Below, in pieces: positions 8,368 to 16,528 of a stretch of DNA of 64,000 bases. The stretch's first letter is position 1, and every line of letters starts with the position of its first letter. The notes beneath the pieces are model-generated. The model was not told the origin of the DNA. It worked only from the letters and a program-made list of their open reading frames with translations, and did no database searches. Where the stretch lies: the NCBI RefSeq assembly GCF_037622515.1, contig NZ_JBBJCN010000008.1, positions 71,181 through 135,180 of the forward strand, written 5' to 3'. The stretch comes from Paradesertivirga superstes. Lineage in GTDB: Bacteria; Bacteroidota; Bacteroidia; Sphingobacteriales; Sphingobacteriaceae. The translations under genes and the position numbers were made by a program.

Positions 8368-8601
8368 ATGTCGAGAATTTGTGATTTAACAGGAAAGATG
8401 TCAATGAATGGGTATAACGTTTCGAACTCGAACGTTAAAACCAAACGCAAATTTCATCCTAATTTGCACGTTAAAAAGTTTTTCATCCCTGAAGAAGGAC
8501 GTTGGATCACCCTAAAAGTTTCTGCTTCAGCTATTAAAACGATCAATAAAAACGGTATCACTGCCGTAATTAATAAATTCCTTAAAAAAGGATCCATTTA
8601 A
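8368..8601 (+). CDS. rpmB: 50S ribosomal protein L28
   Basis: 77 residues beginning MSRICDLTGKMSMNGYNVSNS, the L28 N-terminus, with the conserved HPNLHVKKFF and RWITLKVSASAIKTI segments. It is a structural protein of the large ribosomal subunit near the tRNA exit region. First gene of a compact plus-strand group: rpmG follows 20 bases later, then DUF4295. Length matches the family. Zinc-type cysteines are not present beyond Cys5. Confidence 0.97.
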   Translation: MSRICDLTGKMSMNGYNVSNSNVKTKRKFHPNLHVKKFFIPEEGRWITLKVSASAIKTINKNGITAVINKFLKKGSI

Positions 8602-8621
8602 TAAATTTATAAAGAAAAGAA

Positions 8622-8804
8622 ATGGCTAAGAAAGGTAACAGAGTTCAGGTTATATTAGAATGTACTGAGCAAAAAGAAAGTGGCGTACCTGGGATGTCTC
8701 GTTATATCACCACCAAAAATAAAAAGAACACTACAGAGCGTTTAGAATTGAAAAAATTCAACAACTGCCTGAGAAAAGTAACTGTTCACAAAGAAATAAA
8801 GTAA
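8622..8804 (+). CDS. rpmG: 50S ribosomal protein L33
   Basis: 60 residues beginning MAKKGNRVQVILECTEQKES, with the L33 signatures RYITTKNKKNTTERLELKKF and a Lys-rich C-terminus. Only one Cys of the usual zinc ribbon pairs is kept at each expected site (Cys14, Cys47), so it looks like a form that does not bind zinc. It lies 20 bases after rpmB and 90 bases before the DUF4295 gene, and is almost certainly co-transcribed. Confidence 0.97.
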   Translation: MAKKGNRVQVILECTEQKESGVPGMSRYITTKNKKNTTERLELKKFNNCLRKVTVHKEIK

Positions 8805-8814
8805 TAAAGGATAG

Positions 8815-8885
8815 AATGACTGAATGATAGAAAGGTAGATTACAATCCATTCATTCATTCATTTACTCACTCATTCAATCATTAT
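8815..8885. repeat. short GAATGA/TCATTC repeats between rpmG and DUF4295
   Basis: GAATGACTGAATGAT is followed about 40 bases later by CATTCATTCATTC and TCATTCAATCATT, so the segment can fold back on itself. Confidence 0.4.
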
Positions 8886-8894
8886 AAAAGAAAC

Positions 8895-9059
8895 ATGGCT
8901 AAGAAAGTAGTTGCAACCCTGAAAACCGGAAAAGGTAAAGAATACTCCAAAGTAATTACTATGGTGAAGTCTCCTAAAACCGGCGCTTACACATTTAAAG
9001 AAATTATTGCGCATAACGATCACGTTAAAGACGCAATAGACGAAGCAAAAAAAGTTTAA
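8895..9059 (+). CDS. DUF4295 family small basic protein
   Basis: 54 residues, ATG 8895 to TAA 9057-9059: MAKKVVATLKTGKGKEYSKV then SPKTGAYTFKEIIAHNDHVKDAIDEAKKV. This is the DUF4295 family, a short Lys-rich protein found in Bacteroidota in exactly this place after L28 and L33. The conserved position suggests a ribosome-associated role, but this is inference. A terminator follows at once. Confidence 0.9.
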   Translation: MAKKVVATLKTGKGKEYSKVITMVKSPKTGAYTFKEIIAHNDHVKDAIDEAKKV

Positions 9060-9084
9060 TTACTTTTTTCTTTAAAATATTTAG

Positions 9085-9119
9085 AGCCGTCCCGATGCAA
9101 AATCAGGAGGGCTTTTTTT
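9085..9119 (+). terminator. rho-independent terminator after DUF4295
   Basis: Stem AGCC-TCC-GAT with ATC-GGA-GGCT (two small bulges), followed by seven T (9113-9119). Ends the ribosomal protein group. Confidence 0.75.
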
Positions 9120-9138
9120 GTATTAGCTTCACAAAGCG

Positions 9139-9190
9139 TCATCCTGAGCTTGTCGAAGGAACAGGTCGAAGCATGAGCTTGTCGAAGCAT
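9139..9190. repeat. dispersed GAGCTTGTCGAAG intergenic element
   Basis: Two copies of GAGCTTGTCGAAG plus GTCATCCTGAGC. Same family as the array at 15.0-15.5 kb. It lies between the terminator and the ftsY start, which supports starting ftsY at 9212 rather than further upstream. Confidence 0.7.
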
Positions 9191-9211
9191 AAACAATTTG
9201 CACATATCACT

Positions 9212-10177
9212 ATGGGATTATTTGATTTTTTCAAGAAAAAGGAAACTACTCCGGTAGAGCAGGAGGCCCTGGATAAAGGTCTAGAAAAAACCAAGGAAGG
9301 CATTTTCTCCAAGCTTACCAAAGCTGTAATAGGCAAATCGGTGGTCGACGAGGAAGTGCTCGACGAGCTGGAGGAAATCCTTGTCACTTCTGATGTTGGA
9401 GTAGGCACCACGCTGAAAATAATTGGAAGAATTGAGGAGCGTGTGGCACGCGATAAATACCTGAACACCTCCGAGCTGAACGGTATTTTACGGACCGAGA
9501 TTCAGGACCTGCTTGCAGAAAACAACAGCAGTGATTTTGAACACTTTGATTATGGCAACCACAAGCCTTATGTAATTATGGTGGTGGGCGTAAACGGAGT
9601 AGGCAAGACTACGACCATAGGCAAACTGGCGAATAAACTGAAGGAAGCCGGAAATAAAGTGGTGCTTGGCGCTGCCGATACATTTCGTGCCGCAGCCGTA
9701 GAGCAGCTTAAACTCTGGGGCGAGCGGGTTAACGTTCGTGTGGTTGCGCAACCCATGGGCTCCGACCCTGCTTCCGTGGCTTTCGATACCTTACAATCAG
9801 CCGTGGCAAACGGTGAGGATGTAGCTATAATTGATACGGCAGGCCGCCTGCACAATAAAATTGCCCTGATGAATGAGCTCACTAAAATTAAAAATGTAAT
9901 GCAGAAGGTGGTTCCGGGCGCACCGCATGAAATTCTTTTAGTGCTCGATGCCTCAACCGGACAGAACGCTATTGAGCAATGCAAGCAGTTTACCCAGGCA
10001 ACAGATGTAAATGCTTTAGCTTTAACTAAATTAGACGGAACTGCTAAAGGCGGCGTTGTTATAGGTATATCAGATCAGTTTAAAATTCCGGTTAAATATA
10101 TTGGCGTTGGCGAAGGAATGAATGATCTTCAGCTTTTTAATAAGAAAGAGTTTGTAGAGTCTTTGTTTAAAAGTTGA
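9212..10177 (+). CDS. ftsY: signal recognition particle receptor FtsY
   Basis: 321 residues from ATG 9212 (MGLFDFFKKKETTPVEQEA). An upstream in-frame extension to 9095 would run through an intergenic repeat and is rejected. SRP-type GTPase: helical N domain (about 20-105), then the G domain with P-loop GVNGVGKTTT (126-135), the DTFRAAA segment, DTAGR (208-212) and TKLDG (272-276). It docks SRP-ribosome complexes at the inner membrane for co-translational insertion. The short acidic N-terminal region, without a long A domain, is normal for Bacteroidota. Its stop codon overlaps the first base of a GATTACACTGAT repeat linked to the next element. Confidence 0.97.
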   Translation: MGLFDFFKKKETTPVEQEALDKGLEKTKEGIFSKLTKAVIGKSVVDEEVLDELEEILVTSDVGVGTTLKIIGRIEERVARDKYLNTSELNGILRTEIQDLLAENNSSDFEHFDYGNHKPYVIMVVGVNGVGKTTTIGKLANKLKEAGNKVVLGAADTFRAAAVEQLKLWGERVNVRVVAQPMGSDPASVAFDTLQSAVANGEDVAIIDTAGRLHNKIALMNELTKIKNVMQKVVPGAPHEILLVLDASTGQNAIEQCKQFTQATDVNALALTKLDGTAKGGVVIGISDQFKIPVKYIGVGEGMNDLQLFNKKEFVESLFKS

Positions 10178-10215
10178 TTACACTGATATGAGAGGATACC
10201 ACTGATTATTAATGG
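10176..10215. repeat. inverted outlying copies of the ATCAGTG repeat
   Basis: GATTACACTGAT (10176-10187) is the reverse complement of the unit ATCAGTGTAATC found in the array at 10743-10914. ACTGATTATTAAT from 10201 is a second reversed copy. They lie on the ftsY side of the GxxExxY gene, so the gene is bracketed by opposed repeats. Confidence 0.6.
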
Positions 10216-10287
10216 ATTAAAATAATTATAATTGACAGTATAGCTTGAGATCCGTATACCATAATTTAGTTTATACAGTTTATTCAT

Positions 10288-10666
10288 ATGGAGGATAAAT
10301 TTCCGGCAGATAAGCTTACAGAAAAAATTATTGGATGTTGCTTTTCAGTGCATAGGGAATTAGGGCCGGGGTTTAACGAGAAGATATATTCAAATGCGTT
10401 ACAAATCACATTAATTAAAGAAAATTTAAGCTTTGTAGCCGAAAAAAGAATTTGTGGTGATGTTTGATAGTAAGCAGGTAGGAAAGTTCAGATGCGATTT
10501 ATTAATAGAAAACTCGGTAATTGTTGAGCTAAAATCTGTAACAGGCTATCAACCCAAGTTATTTCAAAATCAGTTGATCTCCTATTTAAAAGCAAGCAAA
10601 ATTAAAACCGGCCTGCTGATAAATTTCGGAAATACCAGCTGTGAAATTAAGCGATTATCAGTATAA
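10288..10666 (+). pseudogene. GxxExxY family protein, frameshifted
   Basis: The ATG at 10288 opens MEDKFPADKLTEKIIGCCFS, then HRELGPGFNEKIYSNAL (the GxxExxY signature, here GPGFNEKIY) and on to SFVAEKR. The frame then hits a stop. The second frame continues EFVVMFDSKQVGKFRCDLLI, then IVELKSVTGYQPKLFQNQLI and ends GNTSCEIKRLSV. Removing one A from the six-A run at 10442-10447 fuses both into a full protein of about 125 residues. The family is a minimal PD-(D/E)XK nuclease-like protein, often multicopy and thought mobile. Repeats of one type flank it in opposite orientation. It is either recently inactivated or affected by a homopolymer error. Confidence 0.8.
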
Positions 10667-10742
10667 CTTGAGCAAGTAAAAAATCACATGGAAAAAATCA
10701 GTGAATCATTTAATCCTCAGCATAATCTATTAAAACTCTTTA

Positions 10743-10914
10743 CAATCAGTGTAATCCCCTTAAATCAGTGCAATCTTTTTTAAAATCAGTGTAATCATCA
10801 TTAATCAGTGCAATCACCTTCAATCAGTGAAATCATCAATAATCAGTGCAATCACCCCAAATCAGTGTAATCTCCTCAAATCAGTGTAATCCCCCCAAAT
10901 CAGTGTAATCATTA
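10743..10914. repeat. tandem array of 19-bp ATCAGTGyAATC repeats
   Basis: Nine copies of ATCAGTG(T/C/A)AATC start at 10745, 10764, 10785, 10804, 10823, 10842, 10861, 10880 and 10899, so the period is 19 bp (one step of 21). A further copy is at 10697. The 6-7 bases between units vary (for example ACCTTCA, TCCCCCCAA). The array ends about 20 bases before the rimO start and probably overlaps its promoter region. Confidence 0.85.
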
Positions 10915-10932
10915 ATAATCATAAAAAAACAA

Positions 10933-12279
10933 ATGAGAACGAAATCAGTGAAGTTGCCCAATCTTTCAGAGACATCAAAAACCAAACCCAGAGTAAACGT
11001 AATAACCCTCGGTTGCTCCAAAAACGTATACGACTCTGAGGTTCTGATGGGCCAGCTTAAAGGCAACCTGATTGACGTGGTACATGAAACTGATAAAATC
11101 AGGAAGGACGATATTATTGTTATTAATACCTGCGGCTTTATCGACAATGCCAAACAGGAATCTATAGATACTATTCTGCAATACAGTGAGCTGAAGGAAC
11201 AGGGTAAGGTGGGCAAAGTGGTGGTTACCGGTTGTCTTTCCGAGCGCTATAAACCCGAGCTGGAAGCCGAACTTTCGAATGTGGATGCTTTTTTCGGCAC
11301 CAACGATCTTCAGAATATCCTGACAAATCTGGGCGCCGACTATAAATACGAGCTGATCGGCGAACGCCTTTTAACTACCCCCTCACACTTCGCATATTTT
11401 AAAATTTCTGAAGGCTGCAACCGTCCCTGCTCCTTTTGCGCTATTCCGCTGATGCGGGGCAAGCATGTTTCCAAATCCATTGAAGAACTGGTAAAGGAAG
11501 CCAAGGGACTTGTGCGCAACGGGACCAAAGAACTGGTAGTAATTGCGCAGGACCTTACTTATTACGGTCTGGATCTTTATGGAAAACGTAACCTGGATGA
11601 ATTGCTGCGCCACCTTTCGGATGTGGACGGCCTTGAATGGATCCGTTTACAGTACGCTTATCCTTCCGGTTTTCCGATGGAAATTCTGGATGTGATGAAC
11701 GAGCGCTCCAATATCTGCAATTACCTGGATATGCCCCTTCAGCACATCAGCGACAATATGCTGAAATCAATGCGTCGCGGCATAAGCAAACAAAAAACTA
11801 TTGATCTGGTAGATGCTATCCGTAATAAAGTTCCCGATATCACCTTACGAACTACTTTAATTTGCGGTTATCCCGGAGAAACAGAACAGGATTTTAATGA
11901 AATGAAGGACTGGGTTGAGGAAACCCGTTTCGACCGTCTCGGCTGCTTCACCTATTCGCATGAAGAGAAAACATCTGCTCACTCTCTTGTGGATGATGTT
12001 CCTGACGGAGTAAAAGAGCAGCGTGTGGAAGAAATTATGGACGTTCAGCAGTCAATTTCCTTTGATAAAAATCAGGAGAAAATTGGCAATACCTACAAAG
12101 TGCTGATCGACAAAAAAGAAGGCGATTATTTCGTCGGACGTACAGAATTCGACTCTCCGGAAGTCGACAATGAAGTTCTGCTGCATGCCAGCACCAATTA
12201 TGCCACCATAGGAAGTTTTGTTGAGGCAAAGATCGAACGCGCCGAAGACTTCGACTTATATGGACAAATTGTCAAATAA
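10933..12279 (+). CDS. rimO: ribosomal protein S12 methylthiotransferase RimO
   Basis: 448 residues. Radical-SAM methylthiotransferase that adds a methylthio group to Asp of ribosomal protein S12. The N-terminal MTTase domain carries the three [4Fe-4S] cysteines Cys28 (LGCSKN), Cys67 (NTCGF) and Cys101 (TGCLSERY). The radical-SAM core has CNRPCSFC (Cys162, 166, 169) and IPLMRGKHVSKS. A C-terminal TRAM domain spans about 380-448. The LGCSKN form, as opposed to LGCxxN of MiaB, and the overall match point to RimO. bshC follows within about 50 bases on the same strand. Confidence 0.95.
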   Translation: MRTKSVKLPNLSETSKTKPRVNVITLGCSKNVYDSEVLMGQLKGNLIDVVHETDKIRKDDIIVINTCGFIDNAKQESIDTILQYSELKEQGKVGKVVVTGCLSERYKPELEAELSNVDAFFGTNDLQNILTNLGADYKYELIGERLLTTPSHFAYFKISEGCNRPCSFCAIPLMRGKHVSKSIEELVKEAKGLVRNGTKELVVIAQDLTYYGLDLYGKRNLDELLRHLSDVDGLEWIRLQYAYPSGFPMEILDVMNERSNICNYLDMPLQHISDNMLKSMRRGISKQKTIDLVDAIRNKVPDITLRTTLICGYPGETEQDFNEMKDWVEETRFDRLGCFTYSHEEKTSAHSLVDDVPDGVKEQRVEEIMDVQQSISFDKNQEKIGNTYKVLIDKKEGDYFVGRTEFDSPEVDNEVLLHASTNYATIGSFVEAKIERAEDFDLYGQIVK

Positions 12280-12329
12280 GCGTTGCATCACGGGGGATTT
12301 AAATGAATTCCCCTATTTTCGTGCCCACG

Positions 12330-13928
12330 ATGAAAGCAACCTGCATCGATTATAGCGATACGCATAGTTTTTCTGAAACGCTGTTAAGCTACATATCCCG
12401 CGATCCGAAACTGGAGCCTTACCTCTCCTACTGGCCGGATTTAGAAAATTTCGGCAAACTGATTGGCGATAAGAAGGAAACCGTAAACCGGGATGTTCTG
12501 GTGAAAGCCCTAAGAAAACAATATTCCGGTCCACAGTACAATACCCCTGAATCTAAATTGGTACTGGAAAATATCGAGAGCCTGAGCAGGTCCGATACAT
12601 TCACCATCACTACCGGTCACCAGCTTAATATCTTCACCGGTCCCCTTTACTTTATTTTCAAAATAGTAACGGCCATTAATCTTGCCTCAGAACTCAAGGC
12701 CGCTCATCCTGATAAACACTTTGTTCCGGTTTACTGGATGGCTACAGAAGATCATGATTTTGCGGAAATTAATCATACCAACCTGCATGGCCTGAAATTT
12801 TCATGGGATGAAGAAGTAAGCGGAGCAACCGGCAGAATAAACCCTGCTTCTATTCGCGACACCCTAAAAGCCTATGTGAATGCGCTCGGATATACCGAAC
12901 ATTCCGAAAAGCTGAAAGCTATACTGGAGGAAGCTTATCTAAAGCAGGATACCCTTGCCAACGCGACACGTTTTTTAGTGCACAGCCTTTTTGCCGGATA
13001 CGGCTTGCTGATACTTGATGCCGATGATACTGATCTGAAAAGAGAATTTTCGGAAATTGTGAAGCAGGATATTCTGGAACAAAGGAGCCATAAAGCCATT
13101 ACAAAAACTTCTGAAGAACTTGAAGAACTGGGGTTCGAAACCCAGGTGTATGCCAGGGAGATCAACTTTTTCTATTTGAAGGATAATCTCCGCGAACGCA
13201 TAGTTTTTGAAAACGGAAGATGGGAAGTACTGAATACGGAAATCTCTTTCGGTAAACATGAGCTGATTGCCGAAATTGACGATCATCCCGAAAGGTTTAG
13301 TCCGAATGTGGTGATGCGCCCCCTTTACCAGGAAGTCATTTTACCGAACCTGGCCTATATTGGCGGAGGAGCGGAAATTGTTTACTGGCTTCAGTTAAAA
13401 CAAAGCTTCGAACAATTCGGTGTAGACTTCCCTGTTTTAATACTCAGAAATTCTGCATTGATCGCCAATGAATCCCTGGGTCATAAGTTGAGCAATTTAA
13501 CTATTCCTCTTAAAGATATTTTTAAACCTGCGGAGATCGTAAAGAAAGAATATGTTATTCAAAACTCCGGGCATAACCTGCATTTAAACGAGGAGTGGGA
13601 GGAATTCAGCGCTTTATTTGAAAAGATTAAGCTCAGGGCCCATAGCATTGATCCTACTCTCGCTCCCAGCTCCGAAGGGGTAAAAGCCAAACTCAGGAAC
13701 GCGCTCGACAACCTGGAAAAAAAGTTCATCAAAGCGGAAAAAAGAAATCATGAAGTCGCATTAAGGCAGATTGAGAATCTTCGCAATACTTATTTTCCGG
13801 GCGACAGTTTACAGGAACGCACAGAAAATTTCGGCTTGCTTTATACCCGTTTCGGGGATAATTTTATTGCTGAGCTGATTCATCATTTTAAACCACTCGA
13901 CCTTAAATTCACTGTTTTAGAATATTAA
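12330..13928 (+). CDS. bshC: bacillithiol biosynthesis cysteine-adding enzyme BshC
   Basis: 532 residues from ATG 12330 (MKATCIDYSDTHSFSETLL); an in-frame ATG at 12303 would add nine residues. BshC joins cysteine to glucosaminyl-malate in the last step of bacillithiol synthesis. Recognised by TTGHQLNIFTGPLYFIFKI, PVYWMATEDHDFAEI and the NLAYIGGGAEIVYWLQLK block. The Rossmann-like core is interrupted by a helical coiled-coil insertion in the C-terminal third (KAKLRNALDNLEKKFIKAEK). Length fits the family. It suggests the organism uses bacillithiol as its low-molecular-weight thiol. The next gene begins three bases after its stop. Confidence 0.93.
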   Translation: MKATCIDYSDTHSFSETLLSYISRDPKLEPYLSYWPDLENFGKLIGDKKETVNRDVLVKALRKQYSGPQYNTPESKLVLENIESLSRSDTFTITTGHQLNIFTGPLYFIFKIVTAINLASELKAAHPDKHFVPVYWMATEDHDFAEINHTNLHGLKFSWDEEVSGATGRINPASIRDTLKAYVNALGYTEHSEKLKAILEEAYLKQDTLANATRFLVHSLFAGYGLLILDADDTDLKREFSEIVKQDILEQRSHKAITKTSEELEELGFETQVYAREINFFYLKDNLRERIVFENGRWEVLNTEISFGKHELIAEIDDHPERFSPNVVMRPLYQEVILPNLAYIGGGAEIVYWLQLKQSFEQFGVDFPVLILRNSALIANESLGHKLSNLTIPLKDIFKPAEIVKKEYVIQNSGHNLHLNEEWEEFSALFEKIKLRAHSIDPTLAPSSEGVKAKLRNALDNLEKKFIKAEKRNHEVALRQIENLRNTYFPGDSLQERTENFGLLYTRFGDNFIAELIHHFKPLDLKFTVLEY

Positions 13929-13930
13929 AC

Positions 13931-15016
13931 ATGAGTTCATTCATTATCCAGGAAGAAAACTTAAGAAATTTCACTGAATCTGTTTTTATAAAAATCGGTT
14001 GCCCTGATGCCGATGCGAAGCTTGCGGCCGACGTTTTGCTGGCTTCCGATCTGCGCGGAATTGATTCGCATGGTGTTGCCCGCTTAAGCGGATACATCAG
14101 GCTATGGGAGAAAAAAAGAATTAACCCGACTCCCAACATCACTATTGTGCATGAAACTGCCACCACTGCTACGGTTGATGGCGATAGCGGCCTGGGACTG
14201 GTTGTTGCTCCCTTTGCTATGAAGCTTGCTATAGAAAAGGCGGAGAAATACGGGTCGGGATGGGTATCGGTACGCAATTCAAATCATTTCGGTATTGCCG
14301 GATACCATGCCCTTGAAGCCGTAAGAAAAGACATGATTGGCTTCGCAATGACGAATGCGAGTCCGCTTGTTGCCCCTACCTTTACTACCGAACGCCTCTT
14401 AGGTACCAACCCCATGTGCTATGGTTTTCCGGCAGGCAAATACCCGCCTGTGATTGTGGATATGGCTACTTCTGCCGCGGCTAATGGAAAACTGGAGATC
14501 GCGCAGCGTTCTGGAAAGCCGGTGCCCGATGGATGGGTGCAGAGCAGGGATGGTGAAAACACTACAGATCCGCATGCTTTAAAATCAGGAGGCTCTCTGC
14601 TTCCTCTTGGCAGCGACAGGGATCACGGAAGTCATAAAGGCTTTGGTCTAAGCGCTACGGTAGATATTTTATCCGCTGTACTTTCCGGCGCCAACTACGG
14701 CCCCTGGGTCCCTCCTTTTGTAAGCTTCTTAGATCCTTTACCAAACCTTCCGGGATTAGGGATCGGGCATTTTGTGGGCGCTATGCGTGTCGATGGCTTT
14801 CGCCCGGTAGATGAGTTTAAATCCCATATGGATAACTGGATTGAACGGTTTAAATCGGCAAAACCTATTGATACTTCTCAGCCGCTTATCATTCCCGGTG
14901 AACCCGAGCTGGAAGCCCAGGCCGACCGTAAAATCAATGGCATCCCGCTGGTAGATTCTGTTGTAAAAGATTTGAATGAAATGGCCGCTCAACTGGGAAT
15001 AAAAGGAATATCTTAA
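13931..15016 (+). CDS. Ldh2/MDH2 family NAD(P)-dependent oxidoreductase
   Basis: 361 residues, ATG three bases after the bshC stop, so co-transcribed. Member of the malate/L-lactate dehydrogenase (Ldh2, YlbC/ComC-like) family, which reduces 2-oxo acids with NAD(P)H through a fold different from classic LDH. Visible motifs: RGIDSHGVARL (42-52), VRNSNHFGIAGYHA (114-127), TNPMCYGFP and DHGSHKGFGLS. The exact substrate (malate, lactate, ureidoglycolate, sulfolactate) cannot be told from sequence. The pairing with bshC, which uses a malate-derived precursor, is suggestive but unproven. Confidence 0.88.
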   Translation: MSSFIIQEENLRNFTESVFIKIGCPDADAKLAADVLLASDLRGIDSHGVARLSGYIRLWEKKRINPTPNITIVHETATTATVDGDSGLGLVVAPFAMKLAIEKAEKYGSGWVSVRNSNHFGIAGYHALEAVRKDMIGFAMTNASPLVAPTFTTERLLGTNPMCYGFPAGKYPPVIVDMATSAAANGKLEIAQRSGKPVPDGWVQSRDGENTTDPHALKSGGSLLPLGSDRDHGSHKGFGLSATVDILSAVLSGANYGPWVPPFVSFLDPLPNLPGLGIGHFVGAMRVDGFRPVDEFKSHMDNWIERFKSAKPIDTSQPLIIPGEPELEAQADRKINGIPLVDSVVKDLNEMAAQLGIKGIS

Positions 15017-15477
15017 CGTCAGGCTGAGCCCGTCGAAGCCGGAGCCTGTCGAAGCCTTACATGACATCATTTTCATCTTGTTCATTTTCAAGAAGTTTTA
15101 CTTAAAGCACCTTGTCATCTCGACGGCTTCGTCAGGCTGAGCTTGTCGAAGCCCTACACCTTGTCATCTCGACGGCTTTGTCAGGCTGAGCTTGTCGAAG
15201 CCTTACAATGACATTATTTATATCCTTCTCATTTTCAGGAAGTTTTACTTAAAGCGCCTTGTCATCTCGACGGCTTCGTCAGGCTGAGCTTGTCGAAGCC
15301 CTACAATAACATAATTTATATCCTGCTCATTTTCAGGAAGTTTTACTTAAAGCACCTTGTCATCTCGACGGCAGGATAGATCCTGGGCGATACGCCTGAC
15401 AAAGCGCTTTAAGATTATTTGGAATGTTAATTTGTTTTTTTTCGTCAGGCTGAGCCTGTCGAAGCCCGAGCTCAAGA
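15017..15477. repeat. array of dispersed REP-like intergenic elements
   Basis: At least five copies of a module GTCATCTCGACGGC followed by TTCGTCAGGCTGAGCTTG and TCGAAGCC. A spacer containing AGGAAGTTTTACTTAAAGC recurs at about 15091, 15239 and 15338. CTTCG and CGAAG segments inside each copy can pair. There is no coding potential. The same elements recur at about 9.14, 20.3-20.4 and 23.9-24.3 kb. The array separates plus-strand bshC/Ldh2 from the convergent minus-strand cluster. Confidence 0.85.
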
Positions 15478-15873
15478 TTACACAGCCATTACCGCATCCG
15501 CCTGATGAACAGACACGATCTGAAAACGGTTTATTCCATCGCGCATTTCCCACTCTGCAATATCTCCCGTTTGGTACCCTAACAAGGCAACAGCCAAAGG
15601 ATCCGAAATTTGAATATCGCTTGGTTTTTCTGTCGAATCCTCAATTGAGATTATGCGAATGTTAAATGTCTGCGATTTATCAATATTGCAGACAAGCACA
15701 ATGGAATTCGCACTCACGACATTCCCGGGCAAATATTCCTTCATTACTATTTTTGCATTCTTCAATTCATTGGATAATATCTCTTTATTAAATGCTGAGA
15801 TATGCTCAGAGAAGTAACATTCCATTAAGAATGCGAAATCCTCTTTCGTTACTATTAAATGTTGATTCTTCAT
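15478..15873 (-). CDS. GreA/GreB C-terminal domain protein (Rnk-like)
   Basis: 131 residues. The C-terminal half (about 45-125) matches the FKBP-like domain of transcript-cleavage factors GreA/GreB: NVVSANSIVLVCNIDKSQTF, then ISDPLAVALLGYQTGDIAEWEM. The N-terminal 45 residues are a short helical segment, too short for the full Gre coiled coil, as in Rnk. Such proteins bind RNA polymerase near the secondary channel; the role here is unknown. A 132-residue paralogue lies at 16.5-16.9 kb, and the two flank a small membrane protein gene. Confidence 0.85.
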   Translation of the reverse strand: MKNQHLIVTKEDFAFLMECYFSEHISAFNKEILSNELKNAKIVMKEYLPGNVVSANSIVLVCNIDKSQTFNIRIISIEDSTEKPSDIQISDPLAVALLGYQTGDIAEWEMRDGINRFQIVSVHQADAVMAV

Positions 15874-15945
15874 AAAATCAGAATAATTAGATTAAACTTT
15901 CGGTTCTGCTATTCTTTTAACCATGTTTATGCTAAGCCAGGTAGA

Positions 15946-16440
15946 CTAGCCGGAGATCCCATATTCAAACTCTCTGTTATTGGCAATTGCTTTCGTAATA
16001 AGATCCTTCCAGCGCCTTGCTTTGGCAGTTAGATTGCTCCGCCGGTATCCTGGATCTACAAATCTTTGGTAAAAAGTAATACGACATGCATCTCTGCAGG
16101 AATTTTCAAACTTAAGCTCCAATTGTACTGCTAAGCGCCTGACCAGCAGTTTACAGTCTTTTAAATCATGCAAATCAATGATGGTATTATTTTTATAATT
16201 GAAATAGTCTAAAAATATCACCTTTTTATTCACCTCATCCAGGACCAGCAACTTGTCAGAAAAATATTCCTTTTTACAGGAATCGAAGTGAATAAACTTT
16301 GTCATCTCATTTAGCCGTTTTCTAAGTTTCTCTTTACGCTGCAGGCTAATTACCTGATTTCTCAACAAGAAACCGATCCCAATAACAAGCGGTATTGCAA
16401 CTATGATTATCATGGCAACCGGAAAATCAATCAAACCCAT
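15946..16440 (-). CDS. hypothetical membrane-anchored protein
   Basis: 164 residues from ATG 16440 (MGLIDFPVAMIIIVAIPLVI); an upstream ATG at 16458 adds MKGVLE. A single N-terminal transmembrane segment (about 8-26) is followed by a basic stretch (SLQRKEKLRKRLNEMTKF) and a mixed alpha/beta cytosolic domain with Cys residues at spaced positions. No family recognised. It lies between two GreA-C-terminal paralogues on the same strand and is probably in the same transcription unit. Confidence 0.65.
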   Translation of the reverse strand: MGLIDFPVAMIIIVAIPLVIGIGFLLRNQVISLQRKEKLRKRLNEMTKFIHFDSCKKEYFSDKLLVLDEVNKKVIFLDYFNYKNNTIIDLHDLKDCKLLVRRLAVQLELKFENSCRDACRITFYQRFVDPGYRRSNLTAKARRWKDLITKAIANNREFEYGISG

Positions 16441-16528
16441 TTCTAAAACTCCTTTCATTAATTCATTTACTTAATTTTCACTCACATCATTTATCGTACA
16501 TCAACCGACCATAAATGTGATATACTCT

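Noticed and set aside
9095..9211. 39-residue N-terminal extension of FtsY
   Set aside because: It would be encoded by terminator and dispersed repeat DNA; family homology begins at ATG 9212.
10743..10914. Repeat array considered as CRISPR
   Set aside because: Units are 12 bp with 6-7 bp fillers and no cas genes; a simple tandem array.
15347..15665. ORFs on both strands across 15.35-15.67 kb
   Set aside because: They read through REP-like repeats and are shadows of the Gre-like gene.
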